A program made the translations under genes and the position numbers. The notes beneath the pieces were generated by a model, which worked only from the letters and a program-made list of their open reading frames with translations, did not search any database and had not been told where the DNA came from. From NCBI GenBank assembly GCA_964401385.1, contig CAYNYF010000053.1:1-29474 (forward strand): a stretch of 29,474 nt of DNA, written 5' to 3'. The stretch is from CAYNYF01 sp964401385. GTDB lineage: Bacteria > Planctomycetota > Phycisphaerae > SM23-33. Below are positions 17,001-24,175 of this stretch, one piece after another; the stretch's first letter is position 1, and every line of letters begins with the position of its first letter.

Positions 17001-18413
17001 GGCCAGTCGCAGCAGCAGCGCCGGGTTGTCCTTGGAAAACTGGAGGTAGCGTTCGATGATCTTTTGGGTCTCGCCCAACTGGTGGAGCTGCTGGTAGACG
17101 TAGATCAACAGCCCGGCCGTCTTCGGGTCGAAGGGTCGCAGCCCCGTGTACGCCCTGCGAAGCAGCCTCTCGGCTTTGGCCAGGTCTCCGGCCAGCAGGG
17201 CCAGCCGGCCCGCGATCTTGTCGACGTAGACATTCTCGGCGGCGATGCCTTTCATCTCGGCGAGGGCCTGCTTGACCCGCGGCAGGAGCTGTTCCTTCGA
17301 CCCGTCTGACTGTATCTGGTCCAGCAGGACGTCGCACAACTGCTGGTTCAGCGACATGATGCCCGCCCGGTACCTCAGCAGGGCCAGGCCCTCCAGTCCG
17401 CCCTCTGCCTGCCTGGCGGGCTTGCGGACCTCTTCCAGCCCCCGCAGCAGGATGGCCTCGGATCGTTTGGGTCCGGTCCGGAAGCTCTCCAGATACGCCA
17501 GCGACTCGTAGCCGCGATAGTCGGCGGGGGCCACCTTGACGGCCTTTTCCAGCACCGCGATGGCCTCATCCAGTTTTTTGCGGCGTCGATGGTAGCCGGC
17601 CAGGGCCAGGTAGCCCTCCACGTTGTTCGGCTGCTTCGCCACGGCGTCCGTCAGCAGCTTCTTTGCCTCGTCTATACGGGCTTTGTCCGTCACCTCGATG
17701 AAGTTGGCGTAGGTGACGCGGACGTCCACCGCCTCCGGGATCGCCTCCAGCGCGTCCTGGTATACCTTCTCGGCCTTGGGCCAATACTGCTGCCCGCGGG
17801 CAGCGTGGAAATTCGCCATGCCCAGCCAGTACTTCTCCACGTTGGGGGCGCGCGTGACGGCCTCCTGGTAGTCGGCCAGCGCCGCCTCGTAGTACTCCCG
17901 CCTGGTCGCGGCGATGCGCGTCCTGGCCCGGGCGCGCTGGAAGAGGGCCTCGGTGTCGTCCGGAGCCAGCTCCAGCAGCTTGGTCACCTCTTGCTCGTAG
18001 TCCGTCCACACCCCCCTGGCCCGGGCGATCCCGTACTCCAGCTCCACCAACTGCTGCTGTGCCTCCAAGGAGTTCGGGTCTTCCCGCAGCGCTTCCTTGA
18101 AGGCCATCCGGGCGTCGCGGAACAACCGGGCCCTGGCGCTGTACGTCAGCAAGGCGTCCTTGTCCCGCCGCTCCAGGAGCATGAGGCCCAAGCGCAAGAA
18201 CTCTTTGGCCTTGCGCGAAACAGTGGCGGCGATGTGCTGACAGGCGATGGCCTCGGCGTATTTGCCCTGCTCTTGAAGCCTCTCGGCCTGCTGGGACATC
18301 TTGTCCGGGTCCGGCGGCTGAAGGGCAAGCACCGCCGTGACCGCTCCCAGCGTCACCAGCAGACCGATCGACACCAGCAAGGCAACGAACCTTTGATTTA
18401 CTCGCTTAGCCAT
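14007..18413 (-). CDS. Very large TPR protein of the exosortase/polysaccharide operon
   Basis: 1468 residues. An N-terminal membrane anchor or uncleaved signal (residues about 9-31, FVALLVSIGLLVTLGAVTAV) is followed by tetratricopeptide repeats almost to the end, recognisable by the roughly 34-residue period with small residues at fixed spots (for example YLALAGYHRRRKKLDEAIAV, LNNLAWAIAVHLNKPDEALP). It lacks a lipobox cysteine, unlike the PrsT-type TPR lipoproteins of exosortase loci, and is much longer than those. It is probably a periplasmic scaffold that brings together the export or sorting machinery. It lies 30 bases after the EpsI-like gene and 15 bases before the BY-kinase gene. The ribosome-binding site is weak (GGGAAAG). 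The role is inferred from position. Confidence 0.8.
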   Translation of the reverse strand: MAKRVNQRFVALLVSIGLLVTLGAVTAVLALQPPDPDKMSQQAERLQEQGKYAEAIACQHIAATVSRKAKEFLRLGLMLLERRDKDALLTYSARARLFRDARMAFKEALREDPNSLEAQQQLVELEYGIARARGVWTDYEQEVTKLLELAPDDTEALFQRARARTRIAATRREYYEAALADYQEAVTRAPNVEKYWLGMANFHAARGQQYWPKAEKVYQDALEAIPEAVDVRVTYANFIEVTDKARIDEAKKLLTDAVAKQPNNVEGYLALAGYHRRRKKLDEAIAVLEKAVKVAPADYRGYESLAYLESFRTGPKRSEAILLRGLEEVRKPARQAEGGLEGLALLRYRAGIMSLNQQLCDVLLDQIQSDGSKEQLLPRVKQALAEMKGIAAENVYVDKIAGRLALLAGDLAKAERLLRRAYTGLRPFDPKTAGLLIYVYQQLHQLGETQKIIERYLQFSKDNPALLLRLARLYVDYRQYDRAQSILKDVLKQEPHNEQGISLEAALECLTGKREGIPPAVRTLDSYTADLFLRRAQQLWLDGDPEAAIMLASDLLAREPKAVRAIVQLIKWYEQRKDTAKARALLQQALATFKDKPDVQQQLAMLLETDRSKLLAYQLELAEKISDPVRQALSKAVIYLSFGRGKEYIQQLKLAEAEDPDNRAVIERMFAYALSRSDFDTAAKYADRAAKHDLDNAGGKYYAAQIAVARKDYSKAIELAGEALAARPTFSEAHALLGDCHYFAESFEQARDEYEAAYELNPSNVKALLGLVAVAEKISTTSEYQRWVELAYRFVPTNAGIRERYLQLQDAREDPQKVIRIREQTRQSRPNNLANLYHLAALYEQAKQLNKAERQYQEIYKISRGDARSLWALTDFLRRTDRDVQAQGMLAEYARTSANKTQAYLLWGGYLENAGRIDQATTVYEKALKADKEGRAYLRVAQFAERQRKYAQAADYQEEYLRRVGKKASAVSEQKLILYRIQAGQFEQAQQRIDRLLKEDAGNPDALALQGASYFHQDEFAKAREALDKALRVKPNHLLALVYSAEQHWSTGQKSRAVGDLERIRGLRMRTSPQIAMRLAKLYDSMGNFGDADGVLASVLAENANYPPALRQRVRLCLRHKRWSQMDQAIAEGRKAYPNDAFFPDMAAEKWLQQGQPARAIAPLREAVKLARPERQPIFAVRLSDVLVEAGQYDEAIRTCRSLRGHPLAAPAMAVSGRAHANANKQPEAEADFTAALKAAQPQQLPFIIRQVTKAYALDQAVANLKRWTSLRPEDWELPFAVGDLMVQQENFQGATKQFEKALGQAQTDSQKAQTHQRLGLTHSNLGQYQKSRQAYEQSLKLQPEDAATLNNLAWAIAVHLNKPDEALPYARKAVELLPDNPNVLDTYGVVLLRKGDLVQATEVLNRSVSAERLPGNLLHLGNVYEKLNRKEEALRQYRAAWELVKDDPKNPQYQELREAIARLGGGL

Positions 18414-18443
18414 GATCTTTCCCGTGGTCGATTGCTCCGAACT

Positions 18444-19367
18444 TCAGTCACCCGATGCCTCGAGTTCCTTGAGTGCTTCGGGCGACGGGAGAAAACGCAG
18501 GATTTCCGGCAGAGCGTACTTGAGAAAGTCGTTGCAGACCCGGTCGCACTTACTCAGGTCCGACTCGGTGCCCAACCGGTTGGATTCGATGGTGAACGCC
18601 GCGATCTGCACCTTCGCGAAATAGCAGTACCTCACCCACGGCAGCGTCAGTTTTGCGCGGACGCTCTCCCAGTGCGCCGTCGGCCGGCCGTTCATGCTGA
18701 AAAAGTGATACTGGGCCGTTTTGGTCCGGCTCTTCGGGTCTTCGTAAGTGGTGCGGTACATGGCGAACTCTCGCCACGACGGCGGCGCCGAAGGGACAGA
18801 CACCGGCACGGTTCGGCTCTGCCCGGGGACGACTCTGGCCCCGCCGGCGCCCAGACAGCGCTCCGGCACGTGGGGAACCGCGTCCAGCAGGCCCGTGTAG
18901 TAGGTAATGTGCATCTGAACGTACCGCCGGCCCCGGCCGCCGCCGATGCCCTCGGCGCCGGTGTCGCGGTACAGCCCCGAGTAATACCAGTTCAGCCTGT
19001 GGGCCTTCGTGCCCATGGTTTTCAGGTCTTCGTCGCCTATCTCGATGATCCCGTCGGGGGTGCCGTCGCGCTGACCGTTGCGGGTCAGCTCCCCGTCCTC
19101 GCCCAGGACGTATCGCCACGGCTGGGCTTGCCGGTCCGGCTTGCCCAGCTTGTCGGGAAAGTTCGTCAGCCGGTGATCGACGACGTCCTCCGGCTGGATG
19201 GTCGCCGGCCAGGGAACGGGCTTCTTGTCCATGCTCCAGTGTAGGGCGGCCATAATGCCGTGCCACCCGGCCCCCGCGGCCAGGAGCACCCCCGCGGCGA
19301 TGGCGAAGTGCAGCCGTGCCCTCTTGCCCACGCCGGCAGCAGAGGCGTTCTCGCCGCGCTTGCTCAT
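18444..19367 (-). CDS. EpsI-family exosortase-associated protein (DUF3485)
   Basis: 307 residues with one N-terminal membrane helix (about 20-42, LHFAIAAGVLLAAGAGW) and a periplasmic domain. The segment YVQMHITYYTGLLDAVPHVP then ERCLGAGG matches the conserved core of EpsI proteins, with the conserved Cys at residue 171. EpsI-family proteins are encoded beside, or fused to, exosortases in EPS and PEP-CTERM systems. Their precise role is unknown. A longer frame to 19463 exists but overlaps the exosortase gene. The ATG used here overlaps the exosortase stop as ATGA and has GGAGGG a few bases upstream, which implies translational coupling. Confidence 0.85.
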   Translation of the reverse strand: MSKRGENASAAGVGKRARLHFAIAAGVLLAAGAGWHGIMAALHWSMDKKPVPWPATIQPEDVVDHRLTNFPDKLGKPDRQAQPWRYVLGEDGELTRNGQRDGTPDGIIEIGDEDLKTMGTKAHRLNWYYSGLYRDTGAEGIGGGRGRRYVQMHITYYTGLLDAVPHVPERCLGAGGARVVPGQSRTVPVSVPSAPPSWREFAMYRTTYEDPKSRTKTAQYHFFSMNGRPTAHWESVRAKLTLPWVRYCYFAKVQIAAFTIESNRLGTESDLSKCDRVCNDFLKYALPEILRFLPSPEALKELEASGD

Positions 19368-20413
19368 TCGCCGCCCTCCGCCGGGGTCCGTTCGCCCGCC
19401 CGCGTGGGCTCCTCGAGGACCGCGTGACGGTGAATCCAGCGCAGAATCCAGGCCAGCAGCCACAACATGGCAAAGGCCGGGACCAGCATCAGCATTCCGG
19501 TGAAGTGGTGCATGAACTTCTGGCCGAATTCCGGCTTGTCCAGGTAGAACATGTAGCTGGTGATGGCCACGCGGAGGACGTTGCAGAAGATGGCGATGGG
19601 GATGGCCGCCAGCACCAGGACGACCCGCTGCCAGATGGGCTTGTACTCCAGATACGCCATCGCCACGCCCAGGGCCAGGAACGCCATCAGCAGGCGCATG
19701 CCGCTACAGGCCTCGGCCACGGTCAGGTCGCGCTCAACGCCCAATTTACTGGTCAGCGTCAGGGCGCTGGCGGAACTGCTGATCCGCACCTGTAGCAGCC
19801 GCAGGATCAGCACCGCTCCCTTGGCGGAAAGATTCTGAAGCGGCAGTGAAATGCGCGTATACAGCATCGGCGAAATCGGGATGGCGAAGATCAGGAACAG
19901 AACCGGCAGCCAGGTCACCCGGATCGTCGACGTCCCCGCCAGGTACAGCACCAGGGCGAACAGCACGCCGATCATGCATATTTGCCCAAACCAGTAATTG
20001 CGGATGGGGTAGAAGCCGAGGATCTCGCCGGCCAGAAACAACAGCAGGATCGGCAGGCCCCACAGACAGCTCCTGCGTCGAGCGGAAAACAGGTCCTCCC
20101 GACGGGCGTACAGCAGGTAGATGCTGAACAGCGGGATGACGAACCCGTGGGTCCAGTCGGCGTCGCTGAGCCACTTCTTCACCAGCCAGATGCCATACCG
20201 GTAGTTCAGCAGCGCCAGCAGGCCGGCCAGCACGCCGATCTTGATCAGCGTCGCTTGCGTGAAGCTCTGGGTGAAGCTGACCGCCGGCGGCGCGGCCACC
20301 ATCTCCGTCAGGCTTCCGGCAGCGGAGGCGGGCCGCTGGGCCGCCCCGGCGCCTCCGGAGGCCTGTTTCGAGCCGTCCTCGCTCGCTCCGGTTTGGTCAG
20401 GCGATAGGGTCAT
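19364..20413 (-). CDS. Exosortase/archaeosortase family transpeptidase
   Basis: 349-residue multi-pass membrane protein with a polar, low-complexity N-terminal tail of about 50 residues. The family hallmark near the first helix is present (DADWTHGFVIPLFSIYLLYARR). The three catalytic residues are in place: Cys236 in AEACSGMR, Arg281 in NVLRVAI, and His303 in HHFTGM. The enzyme should cut C-terminal sorting signals of the PEP-CTERM kind and pass the protein on to the cell surface. The planctomycete subfamily cannot be fixed by eye. It follows the Wza-like gene by 66 bases and overlaps the EpsI-like gene by four bases. AGGGG precedes the ATG. No sorted substrate is visible in the window. Confidence 0.93.
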   Translation of the reverse strand: MTLSPDQTGASEDGSKQASGGAGAAQRPASAAGSLTEMVAAPPAVSFTQSFTQATLIKIGVLAGLLALLNYRYGIWLVKKWLSDADWTHGFVIPLFSIYLLYARREDLFSARRRSCLWGLPILLLFLAGEILGFYPIRNYWFGQICMIGVLFALVLYLAGTSTIRVTWLPVLFLIFAIPISPMLYTRISLPLQNLSAKGAVLILRLLQVRISSSASALTLTSKLGVERDLTVAEACSGMRLLMAFLALGVAMAYLEYKPIWQRVVLVLAAIPIAIFCNVLRVAITSYMFYLDKPEFGQKFMHHFTGMLMLVPAFAMLWLLAWILRWIHRHAVLEEPTRAGERTPAEGGE

Positions 20414-20479
20414 ACCCCTGCAAACACTTCCTCAGAAGTCCAAAGTCAAACACCGGCGCCGGTCCGACGCTCAGCACGG

Positions 20480-22078
20480 TCAGTCGCTGGTGAACGGCCG
20501 CAAGCCCGGTCGCGGGTATAGGATCGGTATCTCGAAGTCACGCTCGGAGTAGTTACGGTCATAGATGAACCCAAACCCGTAGGTTATCCGAAACGCGTTC
20601 CTCCACACCGCCAGGAAAGGCGCTGACCAATGACTTCCTACGGCGATCACGTCGTCGGGTTTGAGGAAAATGTCATTTTCCCGTCCGGCGAAGATTTCGT
20701 TCAGCGGCAGCTTGATCACCTGTTCCTGGTCGCGTCCGACGCGGCGGACGAGGATGCAGTTGTCCGGCCAGCTCAGGACGCCCAGATTGCCGGCCGCCGC
20801 TACCGCCTGCTTCACCGTCACCCGCCGCCCCGTGAGGCTGTACACCCCGGGCCGGGACACCTCGCCCATGACGTAGAACTCGCCGACCCTCAGCGGCGGG
20901 ATGTGCACGATGTCGTTGTCGCGGATGATGATGTTCATGCGCGGATTGCCGGCCTTCAGCTTGGGCAGGTTGATCGCGATGATCCGGGTCAGCTTGGACA
21001 TGTCGTACTGCTTCCAGCCGAAGGGGTCCTCCTGGACCGCCTCGGCTTTCGCCTCGACGGTGGGGGGGCCTTCCCGGGCGGGCGGGGCCGGCTTCCGCGA
21101 CTTGGGCAGGCGGACCCAGCGGCCCTGGGAATAGGTCCACTCGTACTCGACCTGCCCTTGGGGCTGATCGGGCGGGGCATCTGCCGCGGCCACGGCCGGG
21201 CCAAGCCCGCCCATGGAGGACATCGTGACTTGCTCGTCGGCCCGAGCGCCGCCGTCTCGCAGCGTCAGCGGCCCCAGGGACGATTGCGGAATGAAATCCT
21301 CCAGGTCCTTCAGGCGTTTCTCTAAGCTCGGCGCGGTTCCCGTGGGCGGCTTGGTCGGAACCGTCGGCAGCGGCGGCAGCTCCTCTTCGCCCGGACGGGT
21401 CGGCACCGCCGGCGCCGGCGTGGGCTCTCTCTTCTTCGGCCGGATTACGTACACCCACTCGATGTTGACTTGACTGACGTCGCCGGCCAGCGCCAACGCC
21501 TCCATCAGTGTGAAGTCCCGACGGATCAGCGGATACGTGCCCGGATGCGCTATCGCCCCCAGGATGCTGAAGGTGTTCTGCCGGGGACCTGCCACCACCA
21601 CCGAAACGGTCGCCTCTTTCAGGATTCCGGCCTGGCGGTATCTGTTCTCTATTGCGTCGGTGAGCTGCTCGGCCGTCAGGTCAGAGGCCTTCACATGCTT
21701 GTCCAGCAGGGGCAGCTCGACGTAGCCGCTGTGGCTGACCTGTCGCTCCAGGATGGTGTCCAAGCCCTCCTGGAACAGGTCCAGAACGGAGATCCGCAGG
21801 ATGTCCGTCGGCCCGATCACGTAATCCTCTTCGGAGAACTCCAGGTCGGACGGCTTGGGGAAGGTTGCATTCGGCACCAGCTCATCGAGCTGGTCGGCCG
21901 GTCCGATCTGCTCGAAGATCAGGCTCACCGATGGCTCGGGGGGCGTGCGGACCGGCCGGCTGGGATCAAACCAGTTCCACCAGCCCAGCTCCAGTCCGCT
22001 GCATCCGGAAAGGCCCACTGCCAAGGTCAACGCCACAGATGACGACAGAAAACGCCGTATTCCTGTCCGAGTGCTCAC
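20480..22078 (-). CDS. Wza-like outer-membrane polysaccharide export lipoprotein
   Basis: 532 residues from a GTG start. The signal peptide ends in the lipobox LSGC (Cys26). A Poly_export domain (EEDYVIGPTDILRISVLDLF) and a first SLBB domain (FSILGAIAHPGTYPL) follow, to about residue 240. Then comes a long linker of roughly 140 residues rich in Pro, Glu and Gly. A second SLBB-type domain (FYVMGEVSRPGVYSLTGRRV) comes after it. A C-terminal amphipathic or aromatic stretch (WSAPFLAVWRNAFRITYGFG) may be the outer-membrane helix, as in Wza. The frame is open to an ATG at 22381, but that extension precedes the signal peptide and its third-base GC is clearly lower, so the GTG with AAAGGA six bases upstream is preferred. 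First gene of the export/exosortase operon. Confidence 0.9.
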   Translation of the reverse strand: MSTRTGIRRFLSSSVALTLAVGLSGCSGLELGWWNWFDPSRPVRTPPEPSVSLIFEQIGPADQLDELVPNATFPKPSDLEFSEEDYVIGPTDILRISVLDLFQEGLDTILERQVSHSGYVELPLLDKHVKASDLTAEQLTDAIENRYRQAGILKEATVSVVVAGPRQNTFSILGAIAHPGTYPLIRRDFTLMEALALAGDVSQVNIEWVYVIRPKKREPTPAPAVPTRPGEEELPPLPTVPTKPPTGTAPSLEKRLKDLEDFIPQSSLGPLTLRDGGARADEQVTMSSMGGLGPAVAAADAPPDQPQGQVEYEWTYSQGRWVRLPKSRKPAPPAREGPPTVEAKAEAVQEDPFGWKQYDMSKLTRIIAINLPKLKAGNPRMNIIIRDNDIVHIPPLRVGEFYVMGEVSRPGVYSLTGRRVTVKQAVAAAGNLGVLSWPDNCILVRRVGRDQEQVIKLPLNEIFAGRENDIFLKPDDVIAVGSHWSAPFLAVWRNAFRITYGFGFIYDRNYSERDFEIPILYPRPGLRPFTSD

Positions 22079-22084
22079 GGTCCA

Positions 22085-22090
22085 TCCTTT
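22085..22090 (-). promoter_or_regulatory. Ribosome-binding site for the GTG start of the Wza-like gene
   Basis: AAAGGA on the minus strand, six bases before GTG at 22078. Together with the signal peptide that starts there, it decides against the ATG 101 codons upstream. Confidence 0.65.
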
Positions 22091-22274
22091 CTCCGGAGGC
22101 CTTGGCCTGCCTGCCCCATGGCGGCAGACCAACCCGGCGTGCCCTTTCGGAACACTTGGCCAAAGGAAATACTCGAGAAGCCCGGCCTGTTCCTGCGGGG
22201 CAGCATCCACGTGCAGGTAAACGCGCCCATCCGGAAGCATGGCCGGGACGAGCGCCCCATCCCTGGAACGCTGT

Positions 22275-22305
22275 ATCCTAACATGTGGGGGCAGTCCGTT
22301 GTCAA
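22275..22305 (-). promoter_or_regulatory. Probable promoter of the export/exosortase operon
   Basis: In the 391-base gap between 22078 and 22470, the minus strand carries a perfect TTGACA (22305-22300), then 19 bases, then an extended -10 element TGTTAGGAT whose hexamer is at 22280-22275. The spacer is longer than ideal, but the TG extension compensates. The start of transcription would be near 22268, leaving a leader of about 190 bases before the GTG. Within the leader CTGCC-GCCATGG-GGCAG can fold just upstream of the ribosome-binding site. I recognise no known riboswitch. An AT-rich patch (TTAATTTAATAAA, 22383-22395) lies further upstream and could be a second promoter or an UP-type element. 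Confidence 0.4.
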
Positions 22306-22469
22306 CGGGAATGTACCTCGTCCGTGACGGCATCCTGCGCCGTAAGTCTTTGCAGAACATATCGACAAACGAGCGCGGCATGTTAATTTAATAAAGGAAG
22401 CTCCCTGGAGCAGGCCCGGTGCCGCCGCTGGCCGGCCCGGCTCGTAAGTGCGCCTGCTGCCTCCTGCTT

Positions 22470-24050
22470 CTATTCCTCCTGAAGAAACGGCACGGGACCG
22501 GTCAGCTCTACCCATCGCGGACGCTTCCATACACCCGGCACGACCAGCAGCACGGAACCATCCGGCAGCCGAACCAGGTCCTTCAACGCCAGACCCTCGC
22601 TGTTGGCCGTTACGGGGCCCTTCCACCGCCCGGACACGCGGACGACCGCATCGGCCAGGCCCGCACCGGACGGAGTCAAGACGAACCGGCAATGCCCGGC
22701 CCTGGCCCGCAGGCAATAGCAGTCCCGCGACTGATCGAATCCGTCGCCGTCGGCATCGCCGTCGACGACGTCCTTATCGCCCATACGAATCGTAAGCCGC
22801 CCCGGTTTGACGTAATTCTCGAGGTACCATTGCCGCCGCGGGGTCTCCGGAACGTTCAAGAAGCTGAATCGCGCCACCGAGCCCCCGAAGCGGCTCACCT
22901 CCGCGACGCGTCCCTGCCTGCCGTCCGACCAGGCCGTCGCCTCCTGGGTGGCGATCCGCAGCCCCGAGATGGGCTTGCCGCCGGCGTTGTTGATCACGAC
23001 GTCGGTGACGCGGCGTCCGTCTCGATAGAAGGTATGCTCCCAGCGGATCATGGGCACCGACGGCGAGACCCACTGCCCGGCCGAGGCCGGAAAGTACCAC
23101 GTGTTGGCAATCCGCAGGCGGATCCGGTTGTGCTCCAGGATCTCCACCTCCCCGACTCTGCGCCGCCCCATGGCGGCCAGGTCCTCTTGCGGCGGGTTCG
23201 CGCCGCCGGCGGGGGCGACCGACCCGGCCGAGGAGATCTGCACGACGGGCTGGCCCGGCCGGAAGCGCCACAGGCCGTCGTCGCCCTGCTGGATGCGGAT
23301 CGGCTCGGACCTGGCGGGCAGGTGCAGCTCGTAGTCCAGGCCGGCCTTGAGAAGCCGCACGCCCGGCGGCACCGGGCGAATCTCGCGGCGGTTGTCGATC
23401 AGCAGGATGTCGTCCAGGTTGATCCGCACGGGACCAGTCGCGGCCGAGAACCACAGCCGGATCGCCCGCACGGCACGGACGTCAAAGTCTTTCAGGCCCG
23501 CAAGACGGCGCAGGTCGATTCGCACGGTGTTCCAGCCCGGACGCAGCAGCACCGGAAGCGACTCGATGTCTCCAATCGCGGTTCTTCGCAATTGGAGCCT
23601 CTCCCACCCCGGCCGGTCGGTGGAGATGCTGACCTTCAGGTCGTCGCGGATTTCGCGGCTGTAGATGGACATCCCCAGCAGGGCGTAAGGGGAGAAATCG
23701 CCGAACCCCGACAGGCGAAAGACCAGAGCCGCCCCGGGCGGCACGTTCGCCTCCAACGCCCCCACGCCCGTGCGGGTGATGTTGACCACGAACTTCCGCT
23801 CGGCCCCGGCGCCCGGGCCGGTGATGGCGAAATCCTCGATCTGCTTGTGGCCGGGGCGGTTCACCAGCAGCGGGTCGTCCTCGAAGTCCGCCAGGGAGAC
23901 GAATCTGCCCGTGACCGTCTCCGGATACGCCTGCTGCTGCTGAAGCCGCAGCGGCGGAACCTCCAGCACCGTCCGCCCGATCGGCCGGCAACCCGCCGCG
24001 GCGAAGGCGGCAACTGCCGCCAGGATTGCCCTTGGCACCATGGCCTTCAT
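22470..24050 (-). CDS. Lipoprotein of unknown function with beta-rich domains and a DxDxDG-type motif
   Basis: 526 residues. MKAMVPRAILAAVAAFAAAG ends just before Cys21, giving a lipoprotein signal (AAGC). Residues about 50-220 form a beta-sandwich-like domain (FVSLADFEDDP ... GWNTVRIDLRRL ... IRLWFSAATGPVRINLDDIL), reminiscent of jelly-roll sugar-binding modules. The middle has a second beta-rich domain (NTWYFPASAGQWVSPSVPMI). Near residue 410-430 VDGDADGDGFDQSRDCY is an EF-hand or thrombospondin-type-3-like calcium-binding loop. A C-terminal domain of about 80 residues is Ig-like. No catalytic motif is recognised. A start at 24134 is possible, but it would put 28 unrelated residues before the signal. 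No ribosome-binding site is visible at 24050. Divergent from the next gene. Confidence 0.65.
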   Translation of the reverse strand: MKAMVPRAILAAVAAFAAAGCRPIGRTVLEVPPLRLQQQQAYPETVTGRFVSLADFEDDPLLVNRPGHKQIEDFAITGPGAGAERKFVVNITRTGVGALEANVPPGAALVFRLSGFGDFSPYALLGMSIYSREIRDDLKVSISTDRPGWERLQLRRTAIGDIESLPVLLRPGWNTVRIDLRRLAGLKDFDVRAVRAIRLWFSAATGPVRINLDDILLIDNRREIRPVPPGVRLLKAGLDYELHLPARSEPIRIQQGDDGLWRFRPGQPVVQISSAGSVAPAGGANPPQEDLAAMGRRRVGEVEILEHNRIRLRIANTWYFPASAGQWVSPSVPMIRWEHTFYRDGRRVTDVVINNAGGKPISGLRIATQEATAWSDGRQGRVAEVSRFGGSVARFSFLNVPETPRRQWYLENYVKPGRLTIRMGDKDVVDGDADGDGFDQSRDCYCLRARAGHCRFVLTPSGAGLADAVVRVSGRWKGPVTANSEGLALKDLVRLPDGSVLLVVPGVWKRPRWVELTGPVPFLQEE

Positions 24051-24137
24051 GGTAACGTGCTTGCTGACGCCCGGCCAGACCGGGAAAGCGCCCCCTCGCC
24101 CGGTTCGCACCGGGCAGAGATCGCCCGCGAACACACC

Positions 24138-24175
24138 TTGCCGGCCGCGGGTGCGTGTGCGACAATGCCGCCGTG
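24138..24175 (+). promoter_or_regulatory. Leaderless-type promoter of the first paralogue
   Basis: CTTGCCGG (24137-24144) contains a -35-like TTGCCG. Seventeen bases later comes GACAAT (24161-24166) as a -10 box, then six bases (GCCGCC), then GTG at 24173. Transcription starting about seven bases past the -10 would place +1 on the start codon. There is no Shine-Dalgarno sequence. The same boxes and exact spacing recur before the second paralogue at 26645-26682, although the 12-base inner spacer sequence differs. Confidence 0.5.

Noticed and set aside
22079..22381. 101-residue N-terminal extension of the Wza-like protein
   Set aside because: It would bury the lipoprotein signal internally, its third-base GC is lower than in the gene, and a good ribosome-binding site precedes the GTG at 22078.
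22079..22469. Sigma-54 promoter, as reported for some PEP-CTERM regulons
   Set aside because: I searched by eye for a TGGCAC-N5-TTGC-like pattern on the relevant strand and found none.
24155..24157. Earlier GTG start for paralogue 1
   Set aside because: The equivalent codon in paralogue 2 is CCG, and the position lies ahead of the shared -10 box, so it would not be transcribed from that promoter.
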